Below are positions 39,006 through 49,701 of a stretch of DNA of 64,000 nt, one piece after another (positions within the stretch are counted from its first letter, which is position 1; each line of letters begins with the position of its first letter). Made by a program: the position numbers and the translations under genes. This stretch comes from Sphingobium scionense. GTDB taxonomy: Bacteria > Pseudomonadota > Alphaproteobacteria > Sphingomonadales > Sphingomonadaceae. Under the pieces are notes generated by a model that worked only from the letters and a program-made list of their open reading frames with translations, was not told where the DNA came from and did not search any database. The stretch is from assembly GCF_014197035.1 (NCBI RefSeq), contig NZ_JACIEU010000009.1, forward strand, positions 124,001-188,000, given 5' to 3'.

Positions 39006-39023
39006 TCATATCGAGAACGAGTC

Positions 39024-39110
39024 AACCCCTTGCGCAACGGGGTTTTGGGCGTTAAAGGCGCGCCCATTCCACATGGGAATCGACATATCCGGTGCCGGAC
39101 GGGCCTTTAA
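39024..39110 (+). ncRNA. Structured leader of rpsB (possible three-way junction)
   Basis: Stem P1 TTAAAGGC (39052-39059) pairs with GCCTTTAA (39103-39110). It encloses hairpins CCCAT/ATGGG (39063-39077) and TCCG/CGGA (39088-39099). Upstream is AACCCC/GGGGTT followed by TTTT (39024-39046), like a small attenuator. The layout suggests an autoregulatory leader that could bind S2, which is known for rpsB in other bacteria, but the fold is read by eye only. Confidence 0.45.
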
Positions 39111-39162
39111 GGTCTTCCAAGGTTCCTGATTCCCAGAGGTAGCAACCGGAAGGAGAAATATT

Positions 39163-39921
39163 ATGGCGACTCCCGTCGTCACCATGCAGCAATTGATCGA
39201 GGCTGGCGCCCACTTCGGCCACCAGACCCACCGCTGGAACCCGCGGATGAAGCCGTACATCTTCGGCGACCGCAACGGCATCCACATCCTTGACCTGTCG
39301 CAGACCGTGCCGCTCTTCGCGCGCGCCCTCGACTTCGTGTCGGCCACCGTCGCCGGCGGCGGCAAGGTGCTGTTCGTCGGCACCAAGCGCCAGGCCCAGG
39401 ATCCGATCGCCGAAGCCGCCCGCAAGTCGGGCCAGCACTTCGTCAACCACCGCTGGCTGGGCGGCATGCTCACCAACTGGAAGACCATCTCGGGCTCGAT
39501 CAAGCGCCTGAAGACCCTTGAGGAAAAGCTGTCGGGCGACACCCACGGCTTCACCAAGAAGGAAGTCCTCCAGATGACCCGCGAGCGCGAGAAGCTGGAA
39601 CTGTCGCTGGGCGGCATCCGCGACATGAACGGCATCCCCGATGTCATGTTCGTGATCGACGCCAACAAGGAAGAGCTGGCGATCAAGGAAGCCAACACCC
39701 TGGGTATCCCGGTTGTCGCCATCCTCGACTCGAACGTCTCGCCCGATGGCATCGCCTTCCCGGTTCCGGCGAACGATGACGCAAGCCGCGCCATCCGCCT
39801 CTACTGCGACGCTGTCGCCGCCGCCGCCACCAAGGGCAACCGTGGTGCGCAGCAGGCTTCGGGCATCGACCTGGGCGCTCTGGACGAGCCGCTGGCTGAA
39901 GAAGTCGTCGCCGAAGCCTAA
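39163..39921 (+). CDS. rpsB: 30S ribosomal protein S2
   Basis: A 252-residue ribosomal protein of normal length for the group. The N-terminal motif [20 protein letters not shown] and the internal [12 protein letters not shown] are diagnostic. The ATG at 39163 follows GGAAGGAG. S2 binds late on the 30S platform and is needed for S1 and initiation. It heads the rpsB-tsf-pyrH-frr block conserved across bacteria. The structured leader upstream suggests feedback control. Confidence 0.98.
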   Translation: MATPVVTMQQLIEAGAHFGHQTHRWNPRMKPYIFGDRNGIHILDLSQTVPLFARALDFVSATVAGGGKVLFVGTKRQAQDPIAEAARKSGQHFVNHRWLGGMLTNWKTISGSIKRLKTLEEKLSGDTHGFTKKEVLQMTREREKLELSLGGIRDMNGIPDVMFVIDANKEELAIKEANTLGIPVVAILDSNVSPDGIAFPVPANDDASRAIRLYCDAVAAAATKGNRGAQQASGIDLGALDEPLAEEVVAEA

Positions 39922-39950
39922 GCGCGTCGCACGACTGCAAAGTTGACAGG

Positions 39951-39982
39951 CTAGGGCGCGCTCCAGAAGGAACGCGCCCTAG
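39951..39982 (+). terminator. Hairpin between rpsB and tsf
   Basis: Stem CTAGGGCGCG / CGCGCCCTAG with a 12-base loop. The following TGCTTATC has few T residues, so it may be an attenuator or mRNA stabiliser that sets the S2 to EF-Ts ratio. Confidence 0.5.
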
Positions 39983-40033
39983 TGCTTATCTAAGACCTGC
40001 TTATTTAACCCCTTTGAATTTAGGAGCCTTAAC

Positions 40034-40960
40034 ATGGCCGAGATTACCGCTGCTGCCGTCAAGGAACTGCGCGACCGTTCGGGCGCGGGCATGATGGACT
40101 GCAAGAAGGCCCTCACCGAAGCCAATGGCGACATCGAAGCGGCAACCGACTGGCTGCGCGCCAAGGGTCTGGCTGCTGCCCAGAAGAAGTCGAGCCGCAC
40201 CGCCGCTGAAGGCCTGGTCGGCGTTGCCGTCGCCGGCACCAAGGGCGTTGCCGTCGAAGTGAACAGCGAAACCGACTTCGTTGCCAAGAACGACCAGTTC
40301 CAGGACTTCGTTCGCACCGTGTCGACCGTTGCGCTGGAATCGGGCGCTGCTGACGCTGAAGCCCTGTCGGCCCAGGCGCACCCCGCCGGCGGCACCATCG
40401 CTGAAAAGCTGGTCGCCAACATCGCAACCATCGGCGAGAACCAAAATCTGCGTCGCGTCGCCCATGTCGAAGTGACCGAAGGCGTTGTCGTGCCCTACGT
40501 CCACAACGCTGCGGCCCCGGGCCTCGGCAAGATCGGCGTGCTCGTCGCGCTCGAAGGCGATGCGCCTGCCGACGTTCTGGAGCCGCTGGGCAAGCAGCTG
40601 GCCATGCACATCGCCGCTGCCTTCCCGCTGGCCCTGTCGGCCGCCGACATCGATCCCGCCCTGCTGGAGCGCGAGCGCGCGATCGCCGCTGAAAAGGCTG
40701 CCGAATCGGGCAAGCCCGCCGAAATCGTCGCCAAGATGGTCGACGGCGCGGTCGCCAAGTTCGCCAAGGAGCAGGCCCTGCTCTCGCAGCTGTTCGTGAT
40801 GGACAACAAGACCCCGATCGCCGACGTCGTCGCCAAGGCGGCCAAGGATGCCGGCAAGTCGATCACCCTCAAGAACTATGTCCGCTTCCAGCTGGGCGAA
40901 GGCATCGAGAAGGAAGTCAGCGACTTCGCTGCCGAAGTGGCTGCTGCCGCTGGCGTCTGA
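40034..40960 (+). CDS. tsf: Elongation factor Ts
   Basis: A 308-residue guanine-nucleotide exchange factor for EF-Tu. The N-terminal UBA-like domain has [16 protein letters not shown], and the core begins with the diagnostic [13 protein letters not shown]. The ATG at 40034 follows AGGAG with proper spacing. It is followed by a strong terminator, so much of the rpsB-tsf transcript should end here and pyrH probably uses read-through or its own promoter. Confidence 0.98.
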   Translation: MAEITAAAVKELRDRSGAGMMDCKKALTEANGDIEAATDWLRAKGLAAAQKKSSRTAAEGLVGVAVAGTKGVAVEVNSETDFVAKNDQFQDFVRTVSTVALESGAADAEALSAQAHPAGGTIAEKLVANIATIGENQNLRRVAHVEVTEGVVVPYVHNAAAPGLGKIGVLVALEGDAPADVLEPLGKQLAMHIAAAFPLALSAADIDPALLERERAIAAEKAAESGKPAEIVAKMVDGAVAKFAKEQALLSQLFVMDNKTPIADVVAKAAKDAGKSITLKNYVRFQLGEGIEKEVSDFAAEVAAAAGV

Positions 40961-40989
40961 TCGCGGATCAAGTGACAAGCACAGGGAAG

Positions 40990-41014
40990 GGGCGTCCTGC
41001 GGGGCGCCCTTTTT
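40990..41014 (+). terminator. tsf terminator
   Basis: Stem GGGCGTCC / GGGCGCCC (one G-T wobble), loop TGCG, then TTTTT. Located 30 bases after the tsf stop. Confidence 0.85.
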
Positions 41015-41177
41015 CTGTGAACGCATGGTGTGTTCGGTTGCCGGGGTTGGGCGCCATCGATGTCGCTTTCCCCATGAAGAGGCTGGGGCGCACGACAAAC
41101 GCCCCTTGGCATCGCGCTTTACCGCCTCTAATGTCCCGGCCGCTTCCCCTGCCAACGATCAAGGATTCTTGCCCCAC

Positions 41178-41903
41178 ATGACCCGGCCAGCCTTCAAACG
41201 CATCCTGCTGAAATTGTCGGGCGAGGTGCTGATGGGGTCCGGCCAGTTCGGCATCGATCCCGAGACCGTCGATCGCGTCGCCGGCGAGATCGCTGCGGCC
41301 AAGGAGGCCGGCTTCGAACTGTGCGTGGTCGTTGGTGGCGGCAATATCTTCCGCGGCCTTGCCGGCGCGGCCAAGGGCTTCGACCGCACCAGCGCCGACT
41401 ATATGGGCATGCTCGCGACCGTGATGAACGCGCTGGCGGTGCAGAATGCGCTGGAGAAGATCGGCTGCGACACCCGCGTCCAGTCGGCGATCCCGATGGC
41501 GTCGGTGTGTGAGCCCTATATCCGCCGCAAGGCCGTGCGCCACATGGAGAAGGGCCGGATCGTCATCTTCGCGGCTGGCACCGGCAATCCCTTCTTTACC
41601 ACGGACACCACGGCCGCCCTGCGTGCAGCCGAAATGAACTGCGACGCGCTGTTCAAGGGGACCAGTGTCGACGGCATCTACAATGCCGATCCCAAGCAGG
41701 TGCCGGACGCGGTCCGCTATGAATCGATCAGTTTCGACCAGGTTCTGACGGACAATCTCAAGGTCATGGATGCCAGCGCGATCGCGCTGTGCCGTGAAAA
41801 TCATATTCCCATCGTCGTCTTCAACATCCGCGAAGAAGCCAACCTGGCCAAGGTGCTGGCGGGTGAAGGCACCGCGACGATCGTGCAAAATCAGGAGCGC
41901 TAA
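41178..41903 (+). CDS. pyrH: UMP kinase
   Basis: A 241-residue hexameric kinase that phosphorylates UMP to UDP with ATP. The amino-acid kinase fold is shown by [24 protein letters not shown], and [19 protein letters not shown] (the UMP and ATP region). The ATG at 41178 is supported by family starts; the frame upstream covers the tsf end and terminator and is not coding. frr begins three bases after its stop. Confidence 0.97.
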   Translation: MTRPAFKRILLKLSGEVLMGSGQFGIDPETVDRVAGEIAAAKEAGFELCVVVGGGNIFRGLAGAAKGFDRTSADYMGMLATVMNALAVQNALEKIGCDTRVQSAIPMASVCEPYIRRKAVRHMEKGRIVIFAAGTGNPFFTTDTTAALRAAEMNCDALFKGTSVDGIYNADPKQVPDAVRYESISFDQVLTDNLKVMDASAIALCRENHIPIVVFNIREEANLAKVLAGEGTATIVQNQER

Positions 41904-41905
41904 TA

Positions 41906-42463
41906 ATGGCCCAGTATAACAAATCCGACCTCGAACGCCGCATGGCCGGCGCGATCGAAGCGCTGAAGGGCGATCTCACCGGCCTGCGCACCGGTCGTGC
42001 CAATGTGCAGCTGCTCGATCCCGTCATGGTCACCGTCTACGGCGCCAACATGCCGCTGAACCAGGTCGCCACCGTGTCGGCGCCCGAGCCGCGCATGCTG
42101 TCGGTCCAGGTGTGGGACAAGACCAATGTCGGTCCCTGCGACAAGGCGATCCGTTCGGCGGGGCTGGGCCTCAACCCGATCGTCGACGGCCAGACGCTGC
42201 GCCTGCCGATCCCGGACCTGACCGAGGAACGCCGCAAGGAACTGGCCAAGCTTGCCAGCAAATATGCCGAAGGCGCACGCGTTGCCGTCCGCAACGTTCG
42301 TCGCGACGGCATGGACAGCCTGAAAACTGACGAAAAGAAGGGCGAAATCAGCGAGGACGAGCGCAAGCGCCTGGAAACCGAAGTCCAGAAGCTGACCGAC
42401 AGCACGATCGCGGATATCGATGCGGCGGCTTCGGCCAAGGAAAAGGAAATCCTCGGCCAGTAA
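41906..42463 (+). CDS. frr: Ribosome recycling factor
   Basis: A 185-residue factor that, with EF-G, splits post-termination ribosomes. The family pattern is complete: [14 protein letters not shown] near residue 30, [23 protein letters not shown], and the C-terminal coiled coil with [20 protein letters not shown]. It starts two bases after pyrH and clearly belongs to the same operon. Confidence 0.98.
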   Translation: MAQYNKSDLERRMAGAIEALKGDLTGLRTGRANVQLLDPVMVTVYGANMPLNQVATVSAPEPRMLSVQVWDKTNVGPCDKAIRSAGLGLNPIVDGQTLRLPIPDLTEERRKELAKLASKYAEGARVAVRNVRRDGMDSLKTDEKKGEISEDERKRLETEVQKLTDSTIADIDAAASAKEKEILGQ

Positions 42464-42506
42464 GCCGGGGCTTTCCTTTCGCGGCCAAAGCACGCATTCC
42501 TATCTG

Positions 42507-43247
<741 letters not shown>

Positions 43248-43252
43248 GTATC

Positions 43253-44029
43253 ATGTCGAGTGAATTGCGGATCCGCACGATCGTCGGCCTTGGCCTGATC
43301 GCCATGGCCGTGGGGGCGCTGGTCTTTGGCGGCTTCGTCTTCTGGATGCTGCTGTCGATCGCCGGCGTGCTGATGATGGGCGAATGGGGCATGCTGACCG
43401 GCGCCTCGGCCGATCAGCGCAAGGTGGCGATGTATGCCGTTTCGGTGCCGCTGGCGATCCTCTGTCCGGTAGCGGCGGGCGTGTCCTGGCTCGGCTTCGG
43501 CCTGATGATGGCCTCCTTCTTCTTCGTGCTGATCACCAGCCGCGCCATCAAGCTCGCGCTCGGCATTCTCTATATCTGCCTGCCGGTGATGGCGCTGCTG
43601 TTCCTGCGCGGGCAGGCGCCCGACAGCCATGGCCTGCTGCTCGCCTTCTGGGCGCTCGGTCTGGTCTGGGCGACCGATATCGGCGCCTATTTTGCCGGCC
43701 GCTCGATCGGCGGGCCTAAGCTTGCGCCGCGGGTCAGCCCGTCCAAGACCTGGTCGGGGCTGGGCGGCGGCGTGCTGGCGGCCCTGCTCACCGGCTTCCT
43801 TCTCTATCGTTTCGCTGACCTGCCGATCCAGCTGGCGGCGGCCAGCGGCCTGCTCGCGGTGGCGGCGCAGCTTGGCGATCTGCTCGAAAGCGCGATGAAG
43901 CGCCGGGCCGGCGTCAAGGACAGCAGCAATCTGTTGCCCGGACATGGCGGGGTGATGGACCGCCTGGACGGCGTCGTTACGACGGCGCCGCTGGCGGCTT
44001 TGCTCTATCTGGTCCTGGCGGGCGCTTGA
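43253..44029 (+). CDS. cdsA: Phosphatidate cytidylyltransferase
   Basis: A 258-residue integral membrane enzyme that makes CDP-diacylglycerol, the precursor used by PssA encoded 5 kb upstream. The C-terminal signature is present: VSPSKTWSGLGGG, then LGDLLESAMKRR and KDSSNLLPGHGGVMDRLDG. About eight hydrophobic segments are seen. ATG 43253 is used; GTG 43244, overlapping the uppS stop, is also possible and would add three residues. Confidence 0.95.
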   Translation: MSSELRIRTIVGLGLIAMAVGALVFGGFVFWMLLSIAGVLMMGEWGMLTGASADQRKVAMYAVSVPLAILCPVAAGVSWLGFGLMMASFFFVLITSRAIKLALGILYICLPVMALLFLRGQAPDSHGLLLAFWALGLVWATDIGAYFAGRSIGGPKLAPRVSPSKTWSGLGGGVLAALLTGFLLYRFADLPIQLAAASGLLAVAAQLGDLLESAMKRRAGVKDSSNLLPGHGGVMDRLDGVVTTAPLAALLYLVLAGA

Positions 44030-45186
44030 TGCGCCGTATCTCCATCTTCGGCGCCACCGGATCGGTCGGCATGTCCACGCTGGACCTCATTCAGCGCGAA
44101 CCCGATGCCTATGACGTCGTTGCCCTGACCGCCAATCGCGATGTCGCGGGCTTGGCCACCGCCGCGCGCGCGGTCGGTGCGAAGGTCGCGGTGGTCGCGG
44201 ACGAAGCCCAATATGGCGCGCTCAAGGACGCGCTCGCCGGATCGGGTGTCGAGGCGGCGGCGGGCGAGGGCGCTCTGGTCGACGCGGCGCAAGCCGGCGC
44301 GGAATGGACCATGGCCGCGATCGTCGGCTGTGCGGGCCTCAAGCCCACCATCGCCGCGCTGCAGACCGGCGGCACAGTGGCGCTCGCCAACAAGGAATCG
44401 CTGGTGTCCGCCGGCGCGCTGATGATGCAGGCGGCGACCGCATCAGGGGCGACGCTGCTGCCGGTGGACAGCGAGCATAATGCGATCTTTCAATGCCTTG
44501 CCGGCAGCAGCCTGGACGATGTCGCCCGCATCATCCTGACCGCCAGCGGCGGACCGTTCCGGACCCTAGGCTATGAGGATATGCGCGCCATCACCCCGGC
44601 GCAGGCCGTGGCTCATCCCAACTGGTCGATGGGCGCGAAGATCAGCGTCGACAGCGCGACGATGATGAACAAGGGGCTGGAACTGATCGAGGCGGCCCAT
44701 CTCTTCCCGGTCGGGCTCGACCGGATCGAGATATTGGTCCACCCGCAATCGGTCATCCATTCGATGGTCGAATATCGCGACCGGTCCACTCTGGCACAGC
44801 TCGGCTCGCCCGACATGCGCATCCCGATCGCCCATGCACTGGCCTGGCCGGCGCGGATCGCCACGCCGTGCCAGCCGCTTGATCTCGCGCGGATCGGCCG
44901 GCTCGACTTCGAAGCGCCCGACGACCGGCGTTTCCCCGCGCTGCGCCTGGCGCGCGCGGCGGCGCAGGCGGGCGACGCATCGGCCGCCATCCTCAACGCC
45001 GCCAACGAGGTCGCCGTGGCCGCCTTTCTGGCCGGCCGCATCGGCTTCCTTGATATCGCCATGATTGTGGAGGATGTTCTCAACCGCTATAGCGCGCCGA
45101 TGCCTGCCTGCATGGATGATGTCCTGCACGCCGATGCGACGGCGCGGGTTATGGCGGGTGACGTGATGGAAAGATTGACGGTTTGA
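44029..45186 (+). CDS. dxr: 1-deoxy-D-xylulose-5-phosphate reductoisomerase
   Basis: A 385-residue enzyme of the non-mevalonate isoprenoid pathway that converts DXP to MEP with NADPH. The NADPH loop is IFGATGSVGMSTLDL, metal-binding residues are in LPVDSEHNAIFQCL, and the flexible loop is PNWSMGAKISVDSATMMNKGLE (flanks PNWSMG and MMNKGLE). The ATG at 44029 shares one base with the cdsA stop. It feeds UppS in the same operon. Confidence 0.97.
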   Translation: MRRISIFGATGSVGMSTLDLIQREPDAYDVVALTANRDVAGLATAARAVGAKVAVVADEAQYGALKDALAGSGVEAAAGEGALVDAAQAGAEWTMAAIVGCAGLKPTIAALQTGGTVALANKESLVSAGALMMQAATASGATLLPVDSEHNAIFQCLAGSSLDDVARIILTASGGPFRTLGYEDMRAITPAQAVAHPNWSMGAKISVDSATMMNKGLELIEAAHLFPVGLDRIEILVHPQSVIHSMVEYRDRSTLAQLGSPDMRIPIAHALAWPARIATPCQPLDLARIGRLDFEAPDDRRFPALRLARAAAQAGDASAAILNAANEVAVAAFLAGRIGFLDIAMIVEDVLNRYSAPMPACMDDVLHADATARVMAGDVMERLTV

Positions 45187-46316
45187 TCCACAATCCCGGT
45201 TTCCTGTTGACCATCTTGGCTTTCGTGGCGGTCATCGGGCCGCTCGTCTTCGTGCATGAACTGGGTCATTATCTGGTCGGACGCTGGTGCGGGGTGAAGG
45301 CGGAGGCCTTCTCGATCGGCTTCGGCCCGGAAATCGCGGCCTGGGTGGACAAACGCGGCACGCGCTGGCGGCTCGCGGCGTTGCCGCTGGGCGGCTATGT
45401 CCGCTTCAAGGGCGATATGAACGCCGCCAGCCAGACCGATCCCAAATGGCTGGAAATGTCGGCCCAGGACCGCAGCGAGAGCTTCCCCGCCAAGCCTTTG
45501 TGGCAGCGCGCGGCGATCGTCGCCGCAGGCCCGGCGATCAATTTCCTCTTCGCCATCCTGATTCTCGCCGCCTTTGCCTTCCTGCATGGCGAAAGCCGGA
45601 CTCCGGCGGTCGCAGGCATGGTCCAGCCTGGCAGCGCGGCGGCGACGGCGGGCATCCAACCGGGCGATCGCATCGTCTCGCTCAATGGCCGGGCGATGAC
45701 CACCTTCGACGATATCCGCCTCTATGCCCAGATCCGTCCCGGCGAGCCGGTGACGATCCTGCTCGACCGCAAGGGGCAGGTGATCGAGAAGCAGGGCCAT
45801 GTCGGCGCGGTCAGCGAAGATGACGGCTTCGGCAACAAATTCCGTATCGGGCGGCTGGGCATCGCGCCCGGCGAACCGGTGATCGAGCCGGTCAGCCTGC
45901 TGCGCGCGCCCGTGGTGGCGATCGAGCGGACGGGCCAGATCATCCGCACCATGGTGGAAACGCTGGGGCAAGTGATCGGCGGTGACCGTTCCGTCAAGGA
46001 ACTGGGCGGCCCGCTCAAGATCGCGCAGGTTTCGGGACAGGCGGCGACGCTGGGGCTGGAGAGCTTCATCTTCTTCATCGCCCTCATCTCGATTAACTTG
46101 GGGTTCATCAACCTCTTGCCAATTCCCATGCTGGATGGCGGTCATCTGCTTTTCTATGGGGTAGAGGCAGTGCAGCGGCGGCCGGTGAGCCCGCAGGTGC
46201 AGGATTGGGCCTATCGGTCGGGTCTGGCGCTGCTGATGACGGTCATGTTGCTGGTGACCTTCAACGATTTGTCGTCTTTCGGATTGTGGGAGCGGCTGTC
46301 CGGCTTGATCGGCTGA
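45183..46316 (+). CDS. rseP: RseP-type site-2 membrane metalloprotease
   Basis: A 377-residue intramembrane protease. HELGHYLVG near residue 24 gives the zinc HExxH in the first helix and NLLPIPMLDGGHL near residue 315 the third ligand. One PDZ domain (about 125-200; AATAGIQPGDRIVSLNG) lies between, where E. coli RseP has two. It cleaves anti-sigma factors and leftover signal peptides. It starts with TTG at 45183, overlapping the dxr stop. Position before bamA is standard for the envelope block. Confidence 0.95.
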   Translation: MIHNPGFLLTILAFVAVIGPLVFVHELGHYLVGRWCGVKAEAFSIGFGPEIAAWVDKRGTRWRLAALPLGGYVRFKGDMNAASQTDPKWLEMSAQDRSESFPAKPLWQRAAIVAAGPAINFLFAILILAAFAFLHGESRTPAVAGMVQPGSAAATAGIQPGDRIVSLNGRAMTTFDDIRLYAQIRPGEPVTILLDRKGQVIEKQGHVGAVSEDDGFGNKFRIGRLGIAPGEPVIEPVSLLRAPVVAIERTGQIIRTMVETLGQVIGGDRSVKELGGPLKIAQVSGQAATLGLESFIFFIALISINLGFINLLPIPMLDGGHLLFYGVEAVQRRPVSPQVQDWAYRSGLALLMTVMLLVTFNDLSSFGLWERLSGLIG

Positions 46317-46404
46317 GCCGCATCGGGCAGGGAAGGCGCGGTTCGGCGCCGTCTATTTCTGGCGAAACAGTTTTTTACTTTTTTGAGGTGAGCGGGTGAC
46401 AGCG

Positions 46405-49041
46405 ATGAACAGCAGCAAGGGCCAGCGTCCGATCATCGCGGCCCTGTTGGCCACGACGATGATTGCCGGCCTGTCGGCCGTGCCTGCGATGGCCCAGAGC
46501 GCGGCCCCGGCAGCCCCGGCGCCTGCGCCTGTCGTCGCGTCCACGGCCAACACGCCCGAAGGCACGATCCGCAGCATCACCGTGACCGGCACCCAGCGTC
46601 TGGAGCAGGACACGGTCATGTCCTACACCAAGCTGCGCGTGGGCCAGGCCTTCAGCCAGGAATCGCTCGATCAGGCGCTGCGCGACCTGTATGAGACCGA
46701 ACTCTTCGCCGACGTCCAGATCCGCAACGATGGCGGCGCGCTGACCGTCGAGGTGAAGGAAAACCCCGTCATCAACCGTATCGTCCTTGAAGGTAATAAG
46801 CGCCTCAAGGAAGACAAGATTCGTCCTGAAATAAAACTGGCTCCGCGCCAGATCTATACCCGCTCCAAGGTCCGCGCCGACGTCGCCCGCATCGTCGAAC
46901 TATATCGTCGCCAAGGCCGCTTCGCCGCGACGATCGAGCCCAAGATGGTCCAGCTCGACCAGAATCGCGTCGACATCGTGTTCGAAATCTCGGAAGGCCC
47001 CAAGTCCAAGGTCCGCCAGATCAACATCATCGGCAACGAGAAGTTCAAGGACGGCGAACTGCGCACCCAGATGGTGACCAAGCAGTCGCGTTGGTTCCGT
47101 ATCTTCTCGTCGGGCACCAGCTATGACCCGGATCGCCTGGCCTATGACCAGCAGAAGCTGCGCCAATTCTACCTGACCGAAGGCTATGCCGATTTCCGCG
47201 TGATCTCGGCCGTCGCGGAACTGACGCCCGACAAGCAGGACTTCATCATCACCTATGTCGTCGAGGAAGGCGATCGCTACAAGTTTGGCGATGTGAAGGT
47301 CGAATCCGACATTCGCGACCTGTCAGGCGACGCGCTGACCCGCCGCCTGCCGATGAAGAAGGGCGACTGGTACAACGCCAAGCAGGTCGAGGACACGGTC
47401 GATACGCTGAGCGAGACCGCCGGCCTGTTCGGCTATGCCTTCGCCCAGGTCGAACCCGACTTCAACCGGTCGAAGGACGACCTGACGATGGGGATCAACT
47501 TCCGCATCGCCAACGCCCCGCGCGTCTATGTCGAGCGCGTCGACATCAACGGCAACACCCTGACCCAGGACAAGGTCGTCCGCCGCGAATTCCGCCTGGC
47601 CGAAGGCGACGCCTTCAACAGCTTCCTGGTCAAGCGCTCGAAGGATCGCATCAACTCGCTCGGCTTCTTCCAGGAGAAGCTGGACATCGAGCAGAAGCCC
47701 GGCTCCGCGCCCGACCGCATCGTGCTGGAAACCAACGTTCAGGAAAAGTCGACCGGCGAACTGTCGCTCTCGGCCGGCTACTCCTCGCTCGAACGCTTCA
47801 TCATCTCGGCGTCGATCACCCAGCGCAACTTCCGCGGCAAGGGCCAGGAACTTCGCACCTCGGTCAATTATTCGGCCTATTCCAAGTCGGTTGAAGTGGG
47901 CTTTACCGAGCCTTATTTCATGGACAAGAACATCGCGCTGGGCGGCGACATCTATCGCCGCGACCTCAACAGCTTCCGTTATCTCAGCAATAACGACCGC
48001 GATACGACCTATGAGCAGACCACGACCGGCTTCCAGCTGCGTGCCGGCGTGCCGATCACCGAATATGTGTCGCTGGCGCTGCGCTACACGCTGAACTTCG
48101 ACGACGTGACGCTGGACAGGGACACCTATTATACCGACGGCGTCTGCGACCCGCTGCTGGCTGGCCGCTATCTCTGCGACGCGATCGGCAAGCGCACCAC
48201 CTCGTCGATCGGCTACTCGCTGATCTATGATACCCGCGACAATCGCATCCGCCCGACCCGTGGCCAGACGGTGACGTTGAGCCAGGATTTTGCTGGCTTG
48301 GGCGGTAGCGTCAAATATATCCGTACCCGTGCCAATGCGGCCAAATATTGGGGGCTTGGCGGTGGCTTCATCTTCTCGCTGACGGGAGAGGGCGGTTATA
48401 TTCACAGCCTTCAGGGCACGCGCTACGATTCCAGTGGCGCCGAAGTCGATCCGATCCGCCTGACCGACCGTTTCTTCCTGGGCGAGCCGCAGATGCGCGG
48501 CTTTGACATTCGCGGCGTTGGCCCGCGTGTGAAGCGCTATTATCTGGTTTCGCAGACCAATGATGATGGTTCGACCAGCTATGTTCGCCAGACCGGCAAT
48601 AATAATGTGTCGGACGACGCGCTGGGTGGACGTGTTTACTATATGGCGCGGGCTGAAATGGAGATCCCGCTGGGTTCGGGTGCCCGTGAGATGGGCCTGC
48701 GTCCTTCGATCTTTGTCGATGCGGGCGCTGTTGCAGGTCTCAAGAATCCCGGCACCATCAATTTTGCGGGCTATTGCTCCGACTCCACGGGGTCGCTGAG
48801 CACTGTCCGTGCGACCGGCTCGGCGAGCAGCCCGGTCTGCCCTGTTGGCTATGACACCAAGAGCGGTATGTTCGAAGAAGATTATCTGGGCGACACGCTG
48901 AAACCGCGTCTGTCCGTGGGCTTCGGCGTCAATTGGAACTCGCCCTTCGGTCCGTTCCGTATCGATATCGCCAAGGCCCTGCTCAAGGAACCAGGGGACG
49001 ACAACAAACTCATCACCTTCAACGTAGGGACTCAATTCTGA
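46405..49041 (+). CDS. bamA: Outer-membrane protein assembly factor BamA
   Basis: An 878-residue protein. The signal peptide ends near AMAQSA. Five POTRA repeats follow (about residues 50-420; for example TVTGTQRLEQDTVM, and VDINGNTLTQDKVVRREF), then the D15 barrel with the conserved FFLGEPQMRGFDIRGVGP and a C-terminal VGTQF. It inserts barrel proteins into the outer membrane. ATG 46405 is used; GTG 46396 is an alternative. Its stop shares one base with the skp start, so expression is coupled. Confidence 0.97.
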   Translation: MNSSKGQRPIIAALLATTMIAGLSAVPAMAQSAAPAAPAPAPVVASTANTPEGTIRSITVTGTQRLEQDTVMSYTKLRVGQAFSQESLDQALRDLYETELFADVQIRNDGGALTVEVKENPVINRIVLEGNKRLKEDKIRPEIKLAPRQIYTRSKVRADVARIVELYRRQGRFAATIEPKMVQLDQNRVDIVFEISEGPKSKVRQINIIGNEKFKDGELRTQMVTKQSRWFRIFSSGTSYDPDRLAYDQQKLRQFYLTEGYADFRVISAVAELTPDKQDFIITYVVEEGDRYKFGDVKVESDIRDLSGDALTRRLPMKKGDWYNAKQVEDTVDTLSETAGLFGYAFAQVEPDFNRSKDDLTMGINFRIANAPRVYVERVDINGNTLTQDKVVRREFRLAEGDAFNSFLVKRSKDRINSLGFFQEKLDIEQKPGSAPDRIVLETNVQEKSTGELSLSAGYSSLERFIISASITQRNFRGKGQELRTSVNYSAYSKSVEVGFTEPYFMDKNIALGGDIYRRDLNSFRYLSNNDRDTTYEQTTTGFQLRAGVPITEYVSLALRYTLNFDDVTLDRDTYYTDGVCDPLLAGRYLCDAIGKRTTSSIGYSLIYDTRDNRIRPTRGQTVTLSQDFAGLGGSVKYIRTRANAAKYWGLGGGFIFSLTGEGGYIHSLQGTRYDSSGAEVDPIRLTDRFFLGEPQMRGFDIRGVGPRVKRYYLVSQTNDDGSTSYVRQTGNNNVSDDALGGRVYYMARAEMEIPLGSGAREMGLRPSIFVDAGAVAGLKNPGTINFAGYCSDSTGSLSTVRATGSASSPVCPVGYDTKSGMFEEDYLGDTLKPRLSVGFGVNWNSPFGPFRIDIAKALLKEPGDDNKLITFNVGTQF

Positions 49042-49697
49042 TGAAGACGTTTATCAAGGCTCTGGCGCTCGGTATTGCGCCTGTTACCGCCATCGCTCTG
49101 ACCGCCGCACCGGCCGCTGCCCAGTCCAAGCAGGGCATCGCCGTCGTCGATCTGCAGCGCGCGGTTGCCACCAGCACCGCCTATTCCACCGCCCGCACCC
49201 AGATCCAGACGACCTACAAGGCGCAGATCGACGGCTTCACTGCGCGCAAGACCGCGATCGATACCGATCTCAAGACCAAGGGCGACGCCCTGCAGGCCGC
49301 GCTGAAGGCGGCCGGCGGCAAGCCGACCCCGGCGATCGAGACCCAGTATCAGCAGTTCCAGCAGTCGCAGCAGTCGGCCCAGACCGAACTGCAGACGCTG
49401 GGCCAGCCGATCGCGCTCGCCAACGCCTTTGTCGAGGAACAGATCACCGCCAAGCTGTCGGACGCGCTGAAGGCCGCCATGACCAAGGCCAAGGTCGACC
49501 TGGTCCTGTCGCCTGACGCGACCGTCTCCTATCAGCCGACCGTCGACATCACCGCTGCTGTCGTGACCGAACTCAACACGCTGGTGCCCAGCGTCGGCAT
49601 CACCCCGCCGGCCGGCTGGCAGCCGGGCCGTCAGGGTCAGGGCGCACCGGCCGCTGCTGCCCCGGCCAACCCGGCGCAGGCGCCCAAGTCGCGCTGA
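49041..49697 (+). CDS. OmpH/Skp-like periplasmic chaperone
   Basis: A 218-residue protein with a cleaved signal peptide (ending PAAAQ) and a long coiled-coil region (about 50-165, rich in Lys, Gln, Thr) as in Skp, which holds unfolded outer-membrane proteins before BamA. The start [18 protein letters not shown] is the conserved first strand. A Gly/Pro/Ala/Gln-rich tail follows. It lies immediately after bamA with TGATG overlap. In most alphaproteobacteria lpxD follows; here fabZ does. Confidence 0.88.
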   Translation: MKTFIKALALGIAPVTAIALTAAPAAAQSKQGIAVVDLQRAVATSTAYSTARTQIQTTYKAQIDGFTARKTAIDTDLKTKGDALQAALKAAGGKPTPAIETQYQQFQQSQQSAQTELQTLGQPIALANAFVEEQITAKLSDALKAAMTKAKVDLVLSPDATVSYQPTVDITAAVVTELNTLVPSVGITPPAGWQPGRQGQGAPAAAAPANPAQAPKSR

Positions 49698-49701
49698 GAC
49701 G

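Noticed and set aside
39943..39948. Perfect TTGACA between rpsB and tsf
   Set aside because: No -10 sequence is found 16-18 bases downstream; a hairpin occupies the place.
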